Notes: a model not told the origin generated them from the letters alone. DNA of 64,000 nt from Rhizobium sp. 18055 (GCF_902706285.1 NZ_CACSKD010000009.1:62001-126000), one strand, 5' to 3'. Numbered from the stretch's first letter, positions 17,850 to 28,129 are shown. A program made the numbers and translations.

Positions 17850-18578
17850 TCAGATGTAAAGCGCTGCCATCTTGCGCCACTCGGTCGCCCTATGGGCGCG
17901 GCCATCCCATACATGCAGCTGGTGGCCGACCTGCTTGTCTGCAAGCAGCCGGCTCAGATGGTGGTTGTTGTCGAGGAAGGGGTCGGCATTGCCGATGGTC
18001 AGGATGATCTCGACCTGTCGTAGCCTGTCCAGCTGCCAGCTGTTGTCGAGACCCGGCAGGAAGTGCGTCGGGGTGTGGAAATAGACCGCGCTGTCATAGT
18101 AGCCGTCGAGCAGGTCAGAGAAAGATTCGACCTTGATGGTCAGGTCGTAGCGGCCGGAAAAGGCGACGAGCTTGCGAAACAGATGCGGGTGACGAAACAC
18201 CAGGCTGGTGGCCTGGAAGGCGCCGAGGCTGCAGCCGTGGACGATGGTGCAATCGTGGCCGTTCTTTTCGGCCATCAGCGGCAGGACTTCGTTGAGGATG
18301 TAGCCCTCGAAGGCCTCGTGGCGGTGGATGCGGTCGGCCGGGTGGCGGTCGAAGCCGTAGAAGGTCTCGTTGGCCAGGCCCTCGATGCAATAGAGCTGCA
18401 GCTGGCCGGCTTCCAGCTTGTTGGCGAGGCCTGCGACGAGGCCGAGCCGTTCATATTCCCAGAAACGGCCCTCGCGTGTGGGAAACACCAGCACCTTGGC
18501 GCCGGCATGGCCGAACACCAACAGCTCCATCTCGCGATGCAGGCGCGGGCTATACCAGCGCAGATATTCCCGGTTCAT
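17850..18578 (-). CDS. Putative esterase, D/S-formylglutathione hydrolase-like alpha/beta hydrolase
   Basis: This 242-residue protein starts MNREYLRWYSPRLHREMELLVFG in two halves, the usual N terminus of a bacterial esterase family, so the ATG at 18578 was preferred over an in-frame start at 18617. The nucleophile elbow is HGCSLGAFQ (about residues 122-130), where Ser follows Cys. The acid is probably Asp in IGNADPF and the base His in WDGRAHRATEW. Its start overlaps the end of the acetyl xylan esterase gene upstream by 29 bases, so the two are likely translationally coupled. The substrate is unknown; coupling suggests an ester of plant carbohydrate. Confidence 0.83.
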   Translation of the reverse strand: MNREYLRWYSPRLHREMELLVFGHAGAKVLVFPTREGRFWEYERLGLVAGLANKLEAGQLQLYCIEGLANETFYGFDRHPADRIHRHEAFEGYILNEVLPLMAEKNGHDCTIVHGCSLGAFQATSLVFRHPHLFRKLVAFSGRYDLTIKVESFSDLLDGYYDSAVYFHTPTHFLPGLDNSWQLDRLRQVEIILTIGNADPFLDNNHHLSRLLADKQVGHQLHVWDGRAHRATEWRKMAALYI

Positions 18579-19539
18579 GAACCCTGAAGAAACCTCGCAG
18601 CTTTTCGCGCAGAGCAAAATTCTGCTCCGTCATCCCAGGATACTCGAAATGTCCGGCGTCGAGGATGAAGATTTCATTATATTTTGAGGCCGGCAGCGCA
18701 TTGGCGACAGCGAACTGGCAGGGCGGCGCAACAGCCGGATCGAACAGGGCTGCGGCCACCAGCATCGGCACCTTGATGCGGGTGGCGGCGATGGCTGAGT
18801 CGAACAGGCGCAGGTTTTCCAGCACTTCGGGATGGGTCTTCCGGTAGGTCTGGACGGAGGCGGCGCTGCCGATCGTCGGCAATGTCAGCCACGCCTCGCG
18901 GTTGCCGAAGGTGGGGACGATCAGGTGGCCGCGGTCGATGCGGTTGTCGAAGGGGATCGCCAGCGCGCCGAGGCCACCGCCGAAGCTGCCGCCGATGTAG
19001 CCGATCTGGTTTGTCAGCCCGGGATAGAGCGCCACAAGGGTCGAGACGGCGATCCAGATATCCTCGACGCAGCCGCCGATGACGTAATCGTCCGGGCTGT
19101 CGATCTTGTAGAGCACATGGCCGGGCGCTTCCGGCGGGATCGGCGGATGGGCGCTCAGCGACATGCCGCGGGCGCAGGGGAAGAGGATGGCGGTCTGTTC
19201 GACCGGCAGATCGAAATCCGGCGCCTCGCGGCCGCCATAGCCGTGGCCGACGACGAGGCCGCGGCGGGCCGGTTTGTCGCGTGGCAACAGCAGCCAGCCG
19301 CCGATCTTGAGGCCGTCCGTCGAGGTGTAGGTGATGTCAAGCACCTGCCAGGCAGGGTGGGTGAGCTTGCTCTGCTTCAGCACCGGCTGCGGGTCGATCT
19401 TGAGCGCCCTGGTGTATCGCTTCTGCCAGAACGCGTCGAAGCCGGCTGGCGCCGCGGGCGGCACGATCGATCTAAGCTGATCCAGCGTCATGCCGTAGGT
19501 CGGGTCGAAGGCGAAGGGATGGGTCCGGGGGATGCTCAT
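18550..19539 (-). CDS. Acetyl xylan esterase / cephalosporin-C deacetylase family protein
   Basis: This 329-residue cytoplasmic carbohydrate esterase family 7-type enzyme removes acetyl groups from xylo-oligosaccharides. The nucleophile Ser is in IGGSFGGGLG (about residues 183-192). The acid is Asp in AALFDPAVAPP and the base His in DAGHFEYPG. The family oxyanion-side motif GHGYGGREAP is near residue 93. No signal peptide is present, so it acts on imported substrates. An ATG at 19539 was chosen because it begins the conserved domain; a longer frame from 19653 lacks family-like sequence. It is divergent from the beta-glucosidase gene and fits with the xylose genes in the window. Confidence 0.88.
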   Translation of the reverse strand: MSIPRTHPFAFDPTYGMTLDQLRSIVPPAAPAGFDAFWQKRYTRALKIDPQPVLKQSKLTHPAWQVLDITYTSTDGLKIGGWLLLPRDKPARRGLVVGHGYGGREAPDFDLPVEQTAILFPCARGMSLSAHPPIPPEAPGHVLYKIDSPDDYVIGGCVEDIWIAVSTLVALYPGLTNQIGYIGGSFGGGLGALAIPFDNRIDRGHLIVPTFGNREAWLTLPTIGSAASVQTYRKTHPEVLENLRLFDSAIAATRIKVPMLVAAALFDPAVAPPCQFAVANALPASKYNEIFILDAGHFEYPGMTEQNFALREKLRGFFRVHEPGISALV

Positions 19540-19776
19540 CGAAGGGTTGTCCAGCGAAAATCCGGATATTGCAAGGCAATGGGCGGACCCGGGCGCGAGA
19601 CGGCGGCAAGGCAGGGCATCGCCGATGCGCGAAGCCGGACCGCCGTGCACCAATCGACAGAACCGAGATGCTGCGAAACTGGCTCCTGAAACGTTACAGC
19701 CCTGTCATTTCCACTCTGTACAACATCCATCCGCTTGGCTAAACCGCCTTTGAAACCACAAGAACGGGATTTCCAG

Positions 19777-21150
19777 ATGATCGATGCGAAGACCCTTGCC
19801 GCCCGCTTTCCCGGCGATTTCACCTTTGGCGTGGCCACCGCTGCCTTCCAGATCGAAGGGGCTTCGAAGGCCGATGGCCGCAAGCCGTCGATCTGGGATG
19901 CGTTCTGCAACATGCCGGGCCGGGTCTTCCAGCGCCATAATGGCGACGTCGCCTGCGATCACTACAATCGGCTCGACGACGATCTCGACCTGATCAAGTC
20001 GATGGGTGTCGAAGCTTATCGCTTCTCGATCGCCTGGCCGCGGATCATCCCCGACGGGACAGGCCCGGTGAACGAAGCCGGGCTCGATTTCTACGATCGC
20101 CTCGTCGACGGCTGCAAGGCGCGCGGGATCAAGACCTATGCGACGCTCTATCACTGGGACCTGCCGCTGACGCTGATGGGCGAGGGCGGCTGGACTGCGC
20201 GGTCGACCGCCTATGCCTACCAGCGTTATGCCAAGACGGTCATGGCCCGCCTCGGCGACCGCCTCGACAGCGTCGCCACCTTCAACGAGCCGTGGTGCAT
20301 CGTCTGGCTCAGCCACCTCTACGGCATCCACGCGCCCGGCGAGCGCAACATGCAGGCGGCGCTTTATGCCATGCATCATATGAACCTTGCTCACGGCCTC
20401 GGCGTCGAGGCGATCCGCTCGGAAGCGCCGAATGTGCCGGTCGGGCTGGTGCTGAATGCCATGTCGGTCATGCCCGGCTCCGACAGTGCTGCCGATCAGG
20501 CGGCCGGCGAGCGGGCGCATCAGTTCCACAACGGCGCCTTCTTCGATCCTGTTTTCAAGGGTGAGTATCCCGACCAGTTCGTCGAGGCCCTCGGCGACCG
20601 GATGCCTGTCATCGAAGACGGCGACATGCAGATCATCAGCCAGAAGCTCGATTGGTGGGGCCTCAATTATTACACGCCGCTGCGGGTCGCCGACGACGCG
20701 GCCAGGACAGGTGATTTTCCCTGGACGGTCGAGGCGCCTGTTGTGAGTGACGTCAAGACCGATATCGGCTGGGAGGTCTATGCGCCGGGGCTGAAGACCT
20801 TGGTGGAGGATCTCTACCGCCGCTACGAGTTGCCCGAATGCTATATCACCGAGAACGGCGCCTGCTACAACATGGACGTCGTCGATGGCGCGGTCGATGA
20901 CCAGCCGCGGCTCGACTACTACAGCGACCACCTTGCCGTCGTCGCCGACCTGATCAAGGACGGCTATCCGATGCGCGGTTATTTCGCCTGGAGCCTGATG
21001 GACAATTTCGAGTGGGCGGAAGGCTATCGCATGCGCTTCGGCCTGGTGCATGTCGATTACGACACGCAGGTGCGCACGGTGAAGAAGAGCGGCAAGTGGT
21101 ACACGGATCTGGCCGTGCAGTTTCCGAAGGGCAACCACAAGGGCGGCTGA
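19777..21150 (+). CDS. Family 1 beta-glucosidase
   Basis: This 457-residue GH1 enzyme hydrolyses beta-glucosides or related glycosides with retention. The N-terminal signature FTFGVATAAFQIEG (about residues 15-28) is conserved. The acid/base is Glu171 in TFNEP and the nucleophile is Glu359 in ITENGA, both intact. There is no signal peptide, so it is cytoplasmic and needs imported substrate. ATG 19777 is preferred to an upstream TTG because it begins at the usual family N terminus and has CGGGA upstream. It is divergent from the two esterase genes, with 237 bases between, and ends 308 bases before metN. Confidence 0.94.
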   Translation: MIDAKTLAARFPGDFTFGVATAAFQIEGASKADGRKPSIWDAFCNMPGRVFQRHNGDVACDHYNRLDDDLDLIKSMGVEAYRFSIAWPRIIPDGTGPVNEAGLDFYDRLVDGCKARGIKTYATLYHWDLPLTLMGEGGWTARSTAYAYQRYAKTVMARLGDRLDSVATFNEPWCIVWLSHLYGIHAPGERNMQAALYAMHHMNLAHGLGVEAIRSEAPNVPVGLVLNAMSVMPGSDSAADQAAGERAHQFHNGAFFDPVFKGEYPDQFVEALGDRMPVIEDGDMQIISQKLDWWGLNYYTPLRVADDAARTGDFPWTVEAPVVSDVKTDIGWEVYAPGLKTLVEDLYRRYELPECYITENGACYNMDVVDGAVDDQPRLDYYSDHLAVVADLIKDGYPMRGYFAWSLMDNFEWAEGYRMRFGLVHVDYDTQVRTVKKSGKWYTDLAVQFPKGNHKGG

Positions 21151-21458
21151 TACTCTCAGGAAACATCGGGGCTCACGCAATATCGTTGGTTGCAACGCAG
21201 CTGTCCCGACATTGCGTGGTAAGATTTTCCCTGCTGCAGCGCACAAACGGAAAACCATCCCTGTGCAGTTGTATCCGGCAGCGGCATAAGTTGCAGCAAC
21301 AGGAGAGGCGGGCCGCCTCTTTTTCACCGCCTGCAACGAAAGCCGCGCCCCATGCTTGCGACCCGTGTTTGTCTTCGAATGTGCTGCCCGATTGGCTAAT
21401 CGGCGCATCGGCGGTATAGAACCGCCAGTTTCAGAAGACCAATACCTGAGAGTATAGC
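21151..21458 (+). promoter_or_regulatory. Highly structured leader region of metNIQ
   Basis: No gene is present. ATACTCTCAGG at 21150-21160 and CCTGAGAGTAT at 21445-21455 are perfect 11-bp inverted repeats at the two ends. Between them are CACGCAAT/ATTGCGTG (21174, 21211), the palindrome GTTGCAGCAAC, a terminator-like hairpin at 21304, CCGATT-ggct-AATCGG at 21388-21403 and GGCGGT-ataga-ACCGCC at 21410-21426. TTTTCC (21225-21230) could pair with GGAAAA (21249-21254). This suggests a regulatory RNA, but it lacks the canonical SAM-II sequence. Confidence 0.5.
21304..21324 (+). terminator. Terminator in the metN leader
   Basis: The stem AGAGGC/GCCTCT has a 5-base GC loop and a run of five T (including the last stem base). 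It lies 154 bases after the beta-glucosidase stop and 135 bases before metN. It may end the upstream transcript or act as an attenuator of metNIQ. Confidence 0.65.
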
Positions 21459-22577
21459 ATGACAATCCAGCAAGCGGCCGAACAGGCGGATGCCCGTACC
21501 GCGGCAAAGGGCCAACCCGGAAGCGATCCTGGTGCCTCGGTGCCGATGGTGGCCTTCGAAGGCGCTGGCAAGCGCTACGGGCCATCTGGCGAGGGCGGCT
21601 TTACCGCCGTCGAGAACGTCGATCTCACTGTTGCGCGCGGCGCCATCACCGGCATTATCGGCCGCTCCGGCGCCGGCAAGTCGACGCTGATCCGCATGGT
21701 CAACGGGCTTGAGGCGACCACCTCGGGCAAGGTCCTGGTCGATGGCGTCGATGTCGGCGCGCTCGGCGAGGACGGTTTGCGCGGGTTGCGTCGCCAGGTG
21801 GGCATGATCTTCCAGCATTTCAATCTGCTGTCGTCGCGCACCGCCTTCGACAATGTGGCGCTGCCGCTCGAAATCGCCGGTGTCGATAAGGCTGCGATCC
21901 GCGCCAAGGTCGGGCCGCTGCTCGATCTGGTCGGCCTCGGCGACAAGGCCGGGCGCTATCCGTCGGAGCTGTCCGGTGGCCAGAAGCAGCGCGTCGGCAT
22001 TGCCCGTGCCCTGGCGACCGATCCGAAGCTGCTGCTCTCCGACGAGGCCACCTCGGCGCTCGATCCGGAGACCACGCAGTCGATCCTCGAACTCTTGAAG
22101 CGGATCAATGCCGAACTCGGTCTGACGGTGCTGCTGATCACCCACGAGATGGAGGTGGTGAAGACCATCGCCAGCCATGTGGCGGTCATCGATGCCGGTC
22201 GGATCGTAGAGGCCGGACGCACCTTCGATGTCTACACCAATCCGCAGCACGAGACGACGCGCACGCTGCTCGCTGCCTCGCTGAAGCTGCCGGAGTGGCT
22301 GCGCTCGAGCATCAAGCCGCAGCCTGCCGCCGGCGACCGCGTGCTGGTGCGACTGGTGTTCTTCGGCGAGACGGCGTTCAGGCCGTTGACCGGCCAGCTG
22401 GTCGCCGAACTCGGCTCCGACGTCAACATTCTGGCCGGTGCGATCGAGGAAATCTCGGGCGAGCCGTTCGGGTCGCTGGTGGTTTCCTATTCGGCCGATC
22501 CCGACGTCGTCGCGCGGGCCAATCGCTTCTATGCCGAGACCGGTCTGTCCACGGAGGTGCTCGGCTATGTCGCCTGA
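21459..22577 (+). CDS. metN: Methionine ABC transporter ATP-binding protein
   Basis: MetN powers import of methionine across the inner membrane. This 372-residue protein has Walker [10 protein letters not shown] (about residues 68-76), Q-loop FQHFN, signature LSGGQKQR, Walker B LLLSDEAT and the switch His in ITHEME. The C-terminal 75 residues form the NIL domain, which binds methionine and inhibits transport when the cell is replete. An N-terminal extension of about 27 polar residues precedes the domain. Its stop overlaps the metI start by 11 bases, so the two are coupled. Confidence 0.95.
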   Translation: MTIQQAAEQADARTAAKGQPGSDPGASVPMVAFEGAGKRYGPSGEGGFTAVENVDLTVARGAITGIIGRSGAGKSTLIRMVNGLEATTSGKVLVDGVDVGALGEDGLRGLRRQVGMIFQHFNLLSSRTAFDNVALPLEIAGVDKAAIRAKVGPLLDLVGLGDKAGRYPSELSGGQKQRVGIARALATDPKLLLSDEATSALDPETTQSILELLKRINAELGLTVLLITHEMEVVKTIASHVAVIDAGRIVEAGRTFDVYTNPQHETTRTLLAASLKLPEWLRSSIKPQPAAGDRVLVRLVFFGETAFRPLTGQLVAELGSDVNILAGAIEEISGEPFGSLVVSYSADPDVVARANRFYAETGLSTEVLGYVA

Positions 22578-23235
22578 CATGATCTTCAACCTGCTTTCCA
22601 AAGCGTTGATGCAGACCTTGCAGATGGTGCTGGTCGCCGGCATCATCGGCTCGATCATCGGCCTGCCGATCGGCGTGTTCCTGGCCACATCAGGCAAGGG
22701 CGAGCTGTTTCCGGCGCCGAAGACCAATCGGGTGCTCGGGCTGATCGTCAATGCGGCGCGCTCGACGCCGTTCATCATCCTGGTGGTGGCCATCGTGCCG
22801 CTGACGCGTCTTCTGACCGGCACGTCGATCGGCACATGGGCGGCGATCGTGCCGCTGACCATCGCCACCATTCCGTTCTTCGCCCGCCTGGTCGAATCCG
22901 CCATCCGCGAGATCGACAAGGGGCTGATCGAAGCGGCGCGCGCGATGGGCGCGACGCCGTTCCAGATCGTCTTCAAGGTGCTGCTCGCCGAAGCGCGACC
23001 GGCGCTGATGGCGGCGCTGACGATGACCATGGTCAGCCTGATCGGCTACTCCGCGATGGTCGGTGCGGTCGGCGGCGGCGGGCTTGGCGATCTCGGCATC
23101 CGCTACGGTTACCAGCGCTTCATGCCGGAAATGATGCTGGTCGTGGTGGTGGTGCTGATCGTGCTGGTGCAGCTGGTGCAGAGCGCCGGCGACGGACTGG
23201 CCCGGCGCTTCGACAAGCGCAACCGCAAGGGCTGA
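22567..23235 (+). CDS. metI: Methionine ABC transporter permease
   Basis: This 222-residue protein has five hydrophobic helices and the binding-protein-dependent permease EAA loop [19 protein letters not shown] (about residues 125-143), which contacts MetN. The ATG at 22567 has GGAGGTG seven bases upstream, within the end of metN; a second ATG at 22579 is possible. The normal MetI length is about 217. It forms a homodimer in the inner membrane and receives methionine from MetQ. Confidence 0.94.
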   Translation: MSPDMIFNLLSKALMQTLQMVLVAGIIGSIIGLPIGVFLATSGKGELFPAPKTNRVLGLIVNAARSTPFIILVVAIVPLTRLLTGTSIGTWAAIVPLTIATIPFFARLVESAIREIDKGLIEAARAMGATPFQIVFKVLLAEARPALMAALTMTMVSLIGYSAMVGAVGGGGLGDLGIRYGYQRFMPEMMLVVVVVLIVLVQLVQSAGDGLARRFDKRNRKG

Positions 23236-23291
23236 TTTCCCGATACGCATATCCTGATAAACATAGCGAAAAACATACGAAGGAGACACCC

Positions 23292-24068
23292 ATGAAGAAG
23301 TTCATCATTGCCGCAGCGCTTGCGGCCTTTGCCGCCGGTTCGGCGCTGGCCGAAGACATCAAGGTCGGCGTGACGCCGGGCGAGCACGCGCAGATCATGG
23401 AAAAGGTCGCTGAAGTCGCCAAGACCAAGGGTCTGAACATCGAGATCATCGAGTTCTCCGACTACGTCGTGCCAAACCAGGCGCTGGCGGATGGCGATAT
23501 CCAGGCCAATTCGTTCCAGCACCAGCCCTACCTCGACAACCAGGTCGCAGACCGCAAGTTCGATCTGGTCAGCATCGGCAAGACGATCACCACCCCGATG
23601 GGCGTCTATTCGAAGAAGGTGAAGAGCCTCGACGAGCTGCAGGAAGGCGCCACCGTTGCCATCCCGAACGACCCGACCAATGGCGGCCGCGCGCTTCTGG
23701 TTCTGGCCTCCAAGGGCCTGATCAAGTTCAAGGACAATCCTGGCGTCAAGGTAACGTCGGCCGACATCATCGAGAACCCGAAGAAGATCGAGTTTGCCGA
23801 GATCGATGCCGCCCAGTTGCCGCGTTCGCTCGATGATGTCGATGCCGCCGTCATCAACACCAACTACGCCATGGAAGCCGGCCTGCACCCGAAGACAGAC
23901 GCCATCGCCATCGAAGGCGAGAAGTCGCCCTACGCCAACGTCATCGTCGTGCGCGCTGCCGACAAGGATGCGCCATGGGCAAAGACGCTGGTCGAATCCT
24001 ACCACGACGAGAGCATCCGCAAGTTCATCAACGAACAGTTCAAGGGCGCGCTGATCGCATCCTGGTAA
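23292..24068 (+). CDS. metQ: Methionine-binding protein of the MetNIQ importer
   Basis: This 258-residue NlpA/MetQ-family protein starts with a Sec signal peptide (about residues 1-20, cleavage after ALA). No lipobox cysteine is present, so unlike the E. coli protein it is probably free in the periplasm. Family elements include VGVTPGEHAQIMEKV at the mature start, ANSFQHQPYLDN (about 76-87) and IPNDPTNGGRALL (about 123-135). AAGGAG precedes the ATG. It is the third gene of the operon, followed by a strong terminator. Confidence 0.95.
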   Translation: MKKFIIAAALAAFAAGSALAEDIKVGVTPGEHAQIMEKVAEVAKTKGLNIEIIEFSDYVVPNQALADGDIQANSFQHQPYLDNQVADRKFDLVSIGKTITTPMGVYSKKVKSLDELQEGATVAIPNDPTNGGRALLVLASKGLIKFKDNPGVKVTSADIIENPKKIEFAEIDAAQLPRSLDDVDAAVINTNYAMEAGLHPKTDAIAIEGEKSPYANVIVVRAADKDAPWAKTLVESYHDESIRKFINEQFKGALIASW

Positions 24069-24096
24069 GATCTGATCTCGTCAGATCGCATATCGA

Positions 24097-24123
24097 ACGG
24101 TCCGGCGCTGCCGGGCCGTTTTT
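24097..24123 (+). terminator. Rho-independent terminator after metQ
   Basis: A 10-bp stem ACGGTCCGGC/GCCGGGCCGT (one G-T pair) with a short GCT loop is followed by TTTTT. It begins 28 bases after the metQ stop. Confidence 0.88.
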
Positions 24124-24178
24124 CGTTGGGGCCGCCGGGCTGATGGTGCGAATCGACACGGCGCGGTAAACCGGGTGC

Positions 24179-24730
24179 ATGATCAGGACGCCACTGTTTC
24201 TCTATGCGCTCTGCGGCAGTCAGCGAAAGGCCTCGACCAATCGGCGGCTGCTCGAAGCCCTGCGCGATCATGCGCCCGAAGGCGTGACGGTCGAGATCTG
24301 CGAGCTGATCGGCGACCTGCCGATCTTCAATCCCGATTGCGAGGGCGAGAATACGCCCGAGATCGTCGAAGAACTTGCGGCCAAGGTGCGGGCGGCGGAT
24401 GGGGTGATTTTCGCCTGTCCCGAATATGCGCACGGGCTTCCCGGGGGGCTGAAGAATGCGCTCGACTGGTTGGTGTCGCGCGACGAGGCGCCCTTCAAGC
24501 CGGTGATGATTGCCCATGCCTCGCACCGGGGTGACTTCGCACTCGAACAATTGACGGAGGTGCTGAAGACGATGTCGTTCGCCCTCGTGCCATCGGCCAA
24601 TATCAGGATCAGCCTGCTCGGCAAGGATGCCGAGGGACAGCAGGTCAGTCTGCGCGAGAGCATGGATCATGGCGTTCTCGACACGGCGCTGAAAGAATTC
24701 TGCAGCCGGATAGATGGCGGGCCAGTCTGA
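24179..24730 (+). CDS. NADPH-dependent FMN reductase family flavoprotein
   Basis: This 183-residue flavodoxin-like protein has the FMN phosphate loop CGSQRKASTNRRLL (residues about 12-25) and the flavin/NADPH signature PEYAHGLPGGLKNALDWL (about 81-98), typical of chromate/azo/quinone reductases. It is a soluble cytoplasmic enzyme that transfers electrons from NAD(P)H through FMN. It stands alone behind the metQ terminator. The native acceptor is unknown. Confidence 0.87.
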   Translation: MIRTPLFLYALCGSQRKASTNRRLLEALRDHAPEGVTVEICELIGDLPIFNPDCEGENTPEIVEELAAKVRAADGVIFACPEYAHGLPGGLKNALDWLVSRDEAPFKPVMIAHASHRGDFALEQLTEVLKTMSFALVPSANIRISLLGKDAEGQQVSLRESMDHGVLDTALKEFCSRIDGGPV

Positions 24731-24883
24731 GGACGCGGACAGATGTTAAATAAGCCATTGAAAATATGTTGTTTTATTGATGTCTTCACCGGCTTCCAAC
24801 AGGCAAAGCTGATTAATCGTTCAATCGTTGCTTTAACCGTTTTTTGAAGGCTTGCGGGCAGACTTTCTCGATAGGGAGAATGC

Positions 24884-27094
24884 ATGCCGTCGATCTTCAG
24901 CAAAAGAAGCGCGATTTTGGGAGCTGGCCGACACACGACTGTGGCGGGGGTTCTTTTTTCGTTTGCCGTGGTGGTGGCTGTGGTCACGATGATGGTGCTG
25001 AATGCACTGGATCACGTGGCGCAGAAATCGAATGTTCTGGATGACGAGCGCTCGCGCGCGACGGTTTCCGGCGCGCTGCAGAACTTCGTGTCGCAGTTCT
25101 GCGCCACGCTCAACGACTACGCCGCCTGGGACGATGCCGTGAAGAATGTCTATGCCACCGATGGCATGGACTGGACGGTGTCGAACTACGGCGAGGCGTC
25201 GGTCAACAGCGCGCTGTTCGACATTGCGATCGTCATCGACGACGACAGGACGCCGATCATGGCCTATCGCGACGGCAAGCCGATGGATGGCTCGTTGCAG
25301 GATTTCGTCTCGCCAGCGCTGTGGGCGCTGTTCGACAAGGTGAAGGCCTCAGGTCCTCGGGACGTGCCGGAGGCATCGGGCTTTATCGGCACCAGGCAAG
25401 GTATCGCCGTTGCCGGCGTGGCGCTGGTGCGTGAGAAATCCGGCGCGCTTGCTGCTGCCGAAGGCCAGCACCGCTATCTCATCTTCATTCGCCATCTGGA
25501 TGCTCGCAAGATCGACGAGATCAGCGCGATCTATGTCATCGGTGGGCTGAAGCTGGTCGCGCCTGATTTTGCGGCGCCCTATTCCGTGCCGCTCGACGAT
25601 GCGCTCGGCACCTCGCTGGGCAAGCTGATCTGGATCTCGCGGGCGCCCGGCGATATCGGTTTTGCGGATGTCCGCGGGCAGGTGGTGGAGGCGATCTGCC
25701 TGGTCGGGCTGTTCTTCATCGTGCTGCTGATCATCGGGTTCATGGCCGGCCGCAGGCTGAAGAGCGAGGAGATCAATGCGCGCGAGGAAGCGCATCGCGA
25801 TCGGCTGAGTGGTCTCTTGAACCGCGATGGATTGCGGGTATCGGTCGATGCGCTGGTGGCGACCGCGAAACAGACCCACCACAATGTGCTGCTTCTCTAT
25901 CTCGATCTCGACGGCTTCAAGGAAGTCAACGATTCCTACGGTCATGGTACCGGCGACCAGCTGATCCGGGCGGTGGCGGCGGGGCTCAGGGTGCTGATCC
26001 CCGATGGTGCCGTCTTGGCGCGCATCGGTGGCGACGAGTTCGCCATCGCCTTCGCTTCGAGGCAGGCCGACGCTGCGGCGTTGCAGCTTTCCGAGCATAT
26101 TTTGGATTTCCTGGCCGAGCCGCTGGAGATCGGCCGCCGGGTGGTGGTGATCGGTGCCAGCATCGGCATCGCCTCTTCGGCCGGTGGTTCGGTTGATCGC
26201 GAGGAACTGGTGCGGCGCGCCGATCTTGCCATGTACAAGGCCAAGGAGGCCGGGCGTGCGCGCATGACGCTCTACAATCCGGCCATGGATACCGATCGCG
26301 AGGAGCGCAACGCGCTGGAACTCGATCTGCGCATGGCGATCGAGGGCGGCGATCTGACGCTTGCCTATCAGCCGCTGATCGATGCCGTGACCACCGAGAT
26401 GGTCGGCGTGGAAGCGCTGGTGCGCTGGAACCGTCCGGGGCATGGGCCGGTGTCGCCCGAGGTGTTCATTCCGGTGGCCGAAACCAGTGGCCTGATCGAG
26501 GCGCTCGGCCTGTTCGTGCTGCGCAAGGCCTGCGAGACGGCCAAGGACTGGCCGGAACTGCGGATCTCCGTCAACGTCTCTCCCGGCCAGTTCCGCAACC
26601 CTGCCTTCACCGACTATGTGCGCTATGTGCTGCGGCAGACGGAGATGGAGGCCAAGCGCATCACGCTTGAGGTCACCGAGGGATACATGATCCAGAACCC
26701 GAAGCGGACGCGGCAGGCGATCGAGCAGCTGAAGACGCTGGGGGTCAAGATCGCGCTTGATGATTTTGGCTCGGGTTTCTCGTCGATCGGCTATCTCAGA
26801 CAGTTCGGTTTCGACCGCATCAAGATCGATCGTTCGCTGGTCATGGACATCCAGCACAGCGACAGCCAGCGCGAAATGCTGAAGGCCACGGTGGCGCTGG
26901 CGCGTTCGCTGGATATTCCAGTGACGGCGGAGGGTATCGAAACGCAGGAGCAGGCAGCGACCGTGCGCCAGTTCGGCTGCGATACGCTGCAGGGCTTCTT
27001 CTTCGGCAGACCGATGCCGGCCGAACAGATTACCGAACGGCTGCTGGATGCGCGTGCCCTGAAGGCGGGCGGACGGCGCATCAACGCGGCCTGA
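24884..27094 (+). CDS. CHASE4-GGDEF-EAL membrane protein for c-di-GMP turnover
   Basis: This 736-residue inner-membrane protein has a first helix at about residues 20-40, a periplasmic CHASE4-like sensor (about 42-265), a second helix (about 270-290), a GGDEF domain and an EAL domain. The cyclase motif GGDEF is intact at 382-386. The phosphodiesterase motifs EAL (510-512) and DDFGSG (626-631) are also intact. Both making and breaking c-di-GMP are possible, with the periplasmic domain choosing. A GGGAG site lies before the ATG. No partner gene is adjacent; the next gene is convergent. Confidence 0.92.
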   Translation: MPSIFSKRSAILGAGRHTTVAGVLFSFAVVVAVVTMMVLNALDHVAQKSNVLDDERSRATVSGALQNFVSQFCATLNDYAAWDDAVKNVYATDGMDWTVSNYGEASVNSALFDIAIVIDDDRTPIMAYRDGKPMDGSLQDFVSPALWALFDKVKASGPRDVPEASGFIGTRQGIAVAGVALVREKSGALAAAEGQHRYLIFIRHLDARKIDEISAIYVIGGLKLVAPDFAAPYSVPLDDALGTSLGKLIWISRAPGDIGFADVRGQVVEAICLVGLFFIVLLIIGFMAGRRLKSEEINAREEAHRDRLSGLLNRDGLRVSVDALVATAKQTHHNVLLLYLDLDGFKEVNDSYGHGTGDQLIRAVAAGLRVLIPDGAVLARIGGDEFAIAFASRQADAAALQLSEHILDFLAEPLEIGRRVVVIGASIGIASSAGGSVDREELVRRADLAMYKAKEAGRARMTLYNPAMDTDREERNALELDLRMAIEGGDLTLAYQPLIDAVTTEMVGVEALVRWNRPGHGPVSPEVFIPVAETSGLIEALGLFVLRKACETAKDWPELRISVNVSPGQFRNPAFTDYVRYVLRQTEMEAKRITLEVTEGYMIQNPKRTRQAIEQLKTLGVKIALDDFGSGFSSIGYLRQFGFDRIKIDRSLVMDIQHSDSQREMLKATVALARSLDIPVTAEGIETQEQAATVRQFGCDTLQGFFFGRPMPAEQITERLLDARALKAGGRRINAA

Positions 27095-27134
27095 TCGGCG
27101 CGATAGTGTCAGGAGCGGGGATCGCAGCCGTCGA

Positions 27135-28070
27135 TCAGGTGCCGATGTGCTTGTGGCCGCGCTTCCTGGCAAGCGCGATCTGCAGCTGGCGCTGGCGATA
27201 GCGCAACCGGTCTTCCTCGGTGCGGCTGTCGTAGCAATGGCTGCAGGAGACGCCTTCCTCGTATTTCGACGAGATGATCTCTTCAGCGGTGATCGGGTTT
27301 CGGCAGGCGTGGCAGAGCTTGTGCTCGCCTTCCTTCAAACCATGCTCGACGGAAACGCGCTCGTCGAAGACGAAGCAGGCGCCTTCCCAGAGGCTCTCTT
27401 CCTGCGGCACCTCTTCCAGATACTTCAGGATGCCGCCCTTCAGGTGGTAGACCTCGTCGAAGCCCTGATCCTTCATGAAGGCCGTGGCCTTTTCGCAGCG
27501 GATGCCGCCGGTGCAGTACATGGCGATCTTCGGCTTGTTGTGCAGGCCGGTGTTGTTCTTCACCCAGTCCGGAAACTCGCGAAACGTCTTGGTGTTCGGA
27601 TCGACCGCACCCTTGAAGATGCCGATCGCCGTCTCGTAGTCGTTGCGGGTGTCGATCAGGATGGTGTCGGGATCGGAGATCAGCGCGTTCCAGTCCTTCG
27701 GCGCCACATAGGTGCCGACGATCTTGTTGGGGTCGATGTTCTCGACGCCCATGGTGACGATCTCTTTCTTCAGCTTCACCTTCATGCGCGCGAAGGGCAT
27801 CTTCGAGGCGCGGCTTTCCTTGTGCTCCAGAGGGCCGAATTCCGGCATGGCACGCAGGTGCGCCAGCACCGTCCGGATGCCTGCATCGGGGCCGGCGATG
27901 GTGCCGTTGATGCCCTCATGGGCGAGCAGCAGCGTGCCTTTGACGCCATTGTCCTCGCACAGCTGCTGCAGCGGCGCGCGCAGGCTCTCGAAGTGCGGCA
28001 CGGAAACGAAATGATAAAGCGCCGCGACGAGGAAAGGGCTCGCCGCCTGTTGGGTCAATGTGTCGGTCAT
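27135..28070 (-). CDS. trhO: tRNA uridine(34) hydroxylase, rhodanese-like
   Basis: TrhO (YceA) makes 5-hydroxyuridine at the wobble position of tRNAs using oxygen. This 311-residue protein has an N-terminal acylphosphatase-like region with [11 protein letters not shown] (about residues 48-58), a rhodanese domain with the active-site loop [10 protein letters not shown] (about 176-185) and a C-terminal Cys-rich part (CHAC, CSHC) that probably binds zinc. The start at 28070 fits the family; an upstream in-frame start adds 12 unconserved residues. Single gene. Confidence 0.92.
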   Translation of the reverse strand: MTDTLTQQAASPFLVAALYHFVSVPHFESLRAPLQQLCEDNGVKGTLLLAHEGINGTIAGPDAGIRTVLAHLRAMPEFGPLEHKESRASKMPFARMKVKLKKEIVTMGVENIDPNKIVGTYVAPKDWNALISDPDTILIDTRNDYETAIGIFKGAVDPNTKTFREFPDWVKNNTGLHNKPKIAMYCTGGIRCEKATAFMKDQGFDEVYHLKGGILKYLEEVPQEESLWEGACFVFDERVSVEHGLKEGEHKLCHACRNPITAEEIISSKYEEGVSCSHCYDSRTEEDRLRYRQRQLQIALARKRGHKHIGT

Positions 28071-28129
28071 GGCGCTGGAAATACAGCTTTCGGAGGCCAA
28101 GCGCAATCGTCCCGAGCGGCCGCTAATAT

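Noticed and set aside
21211..21260. Canonical SAM-II riboswitch before metN
   Set aside because: The stretch has a possible stem and pseudoknot but lacks the conserved SAM-II core and the 3-prime GCTAAA-type element. It was kept only as an unclassified structured leader.
19705..21585. A 626-codon open frame antisense to the beta-glucosidase
   Set aside because: The beta-glucosidase on the other strand has all catalytic residues; the antisense frame has no family features.
25349..27172. A 607-codon open frame antisense to the GGDEF-EAL gene
   Set aside because: Shadow of a conserved gene with intact GGDEF and EAL motifs.
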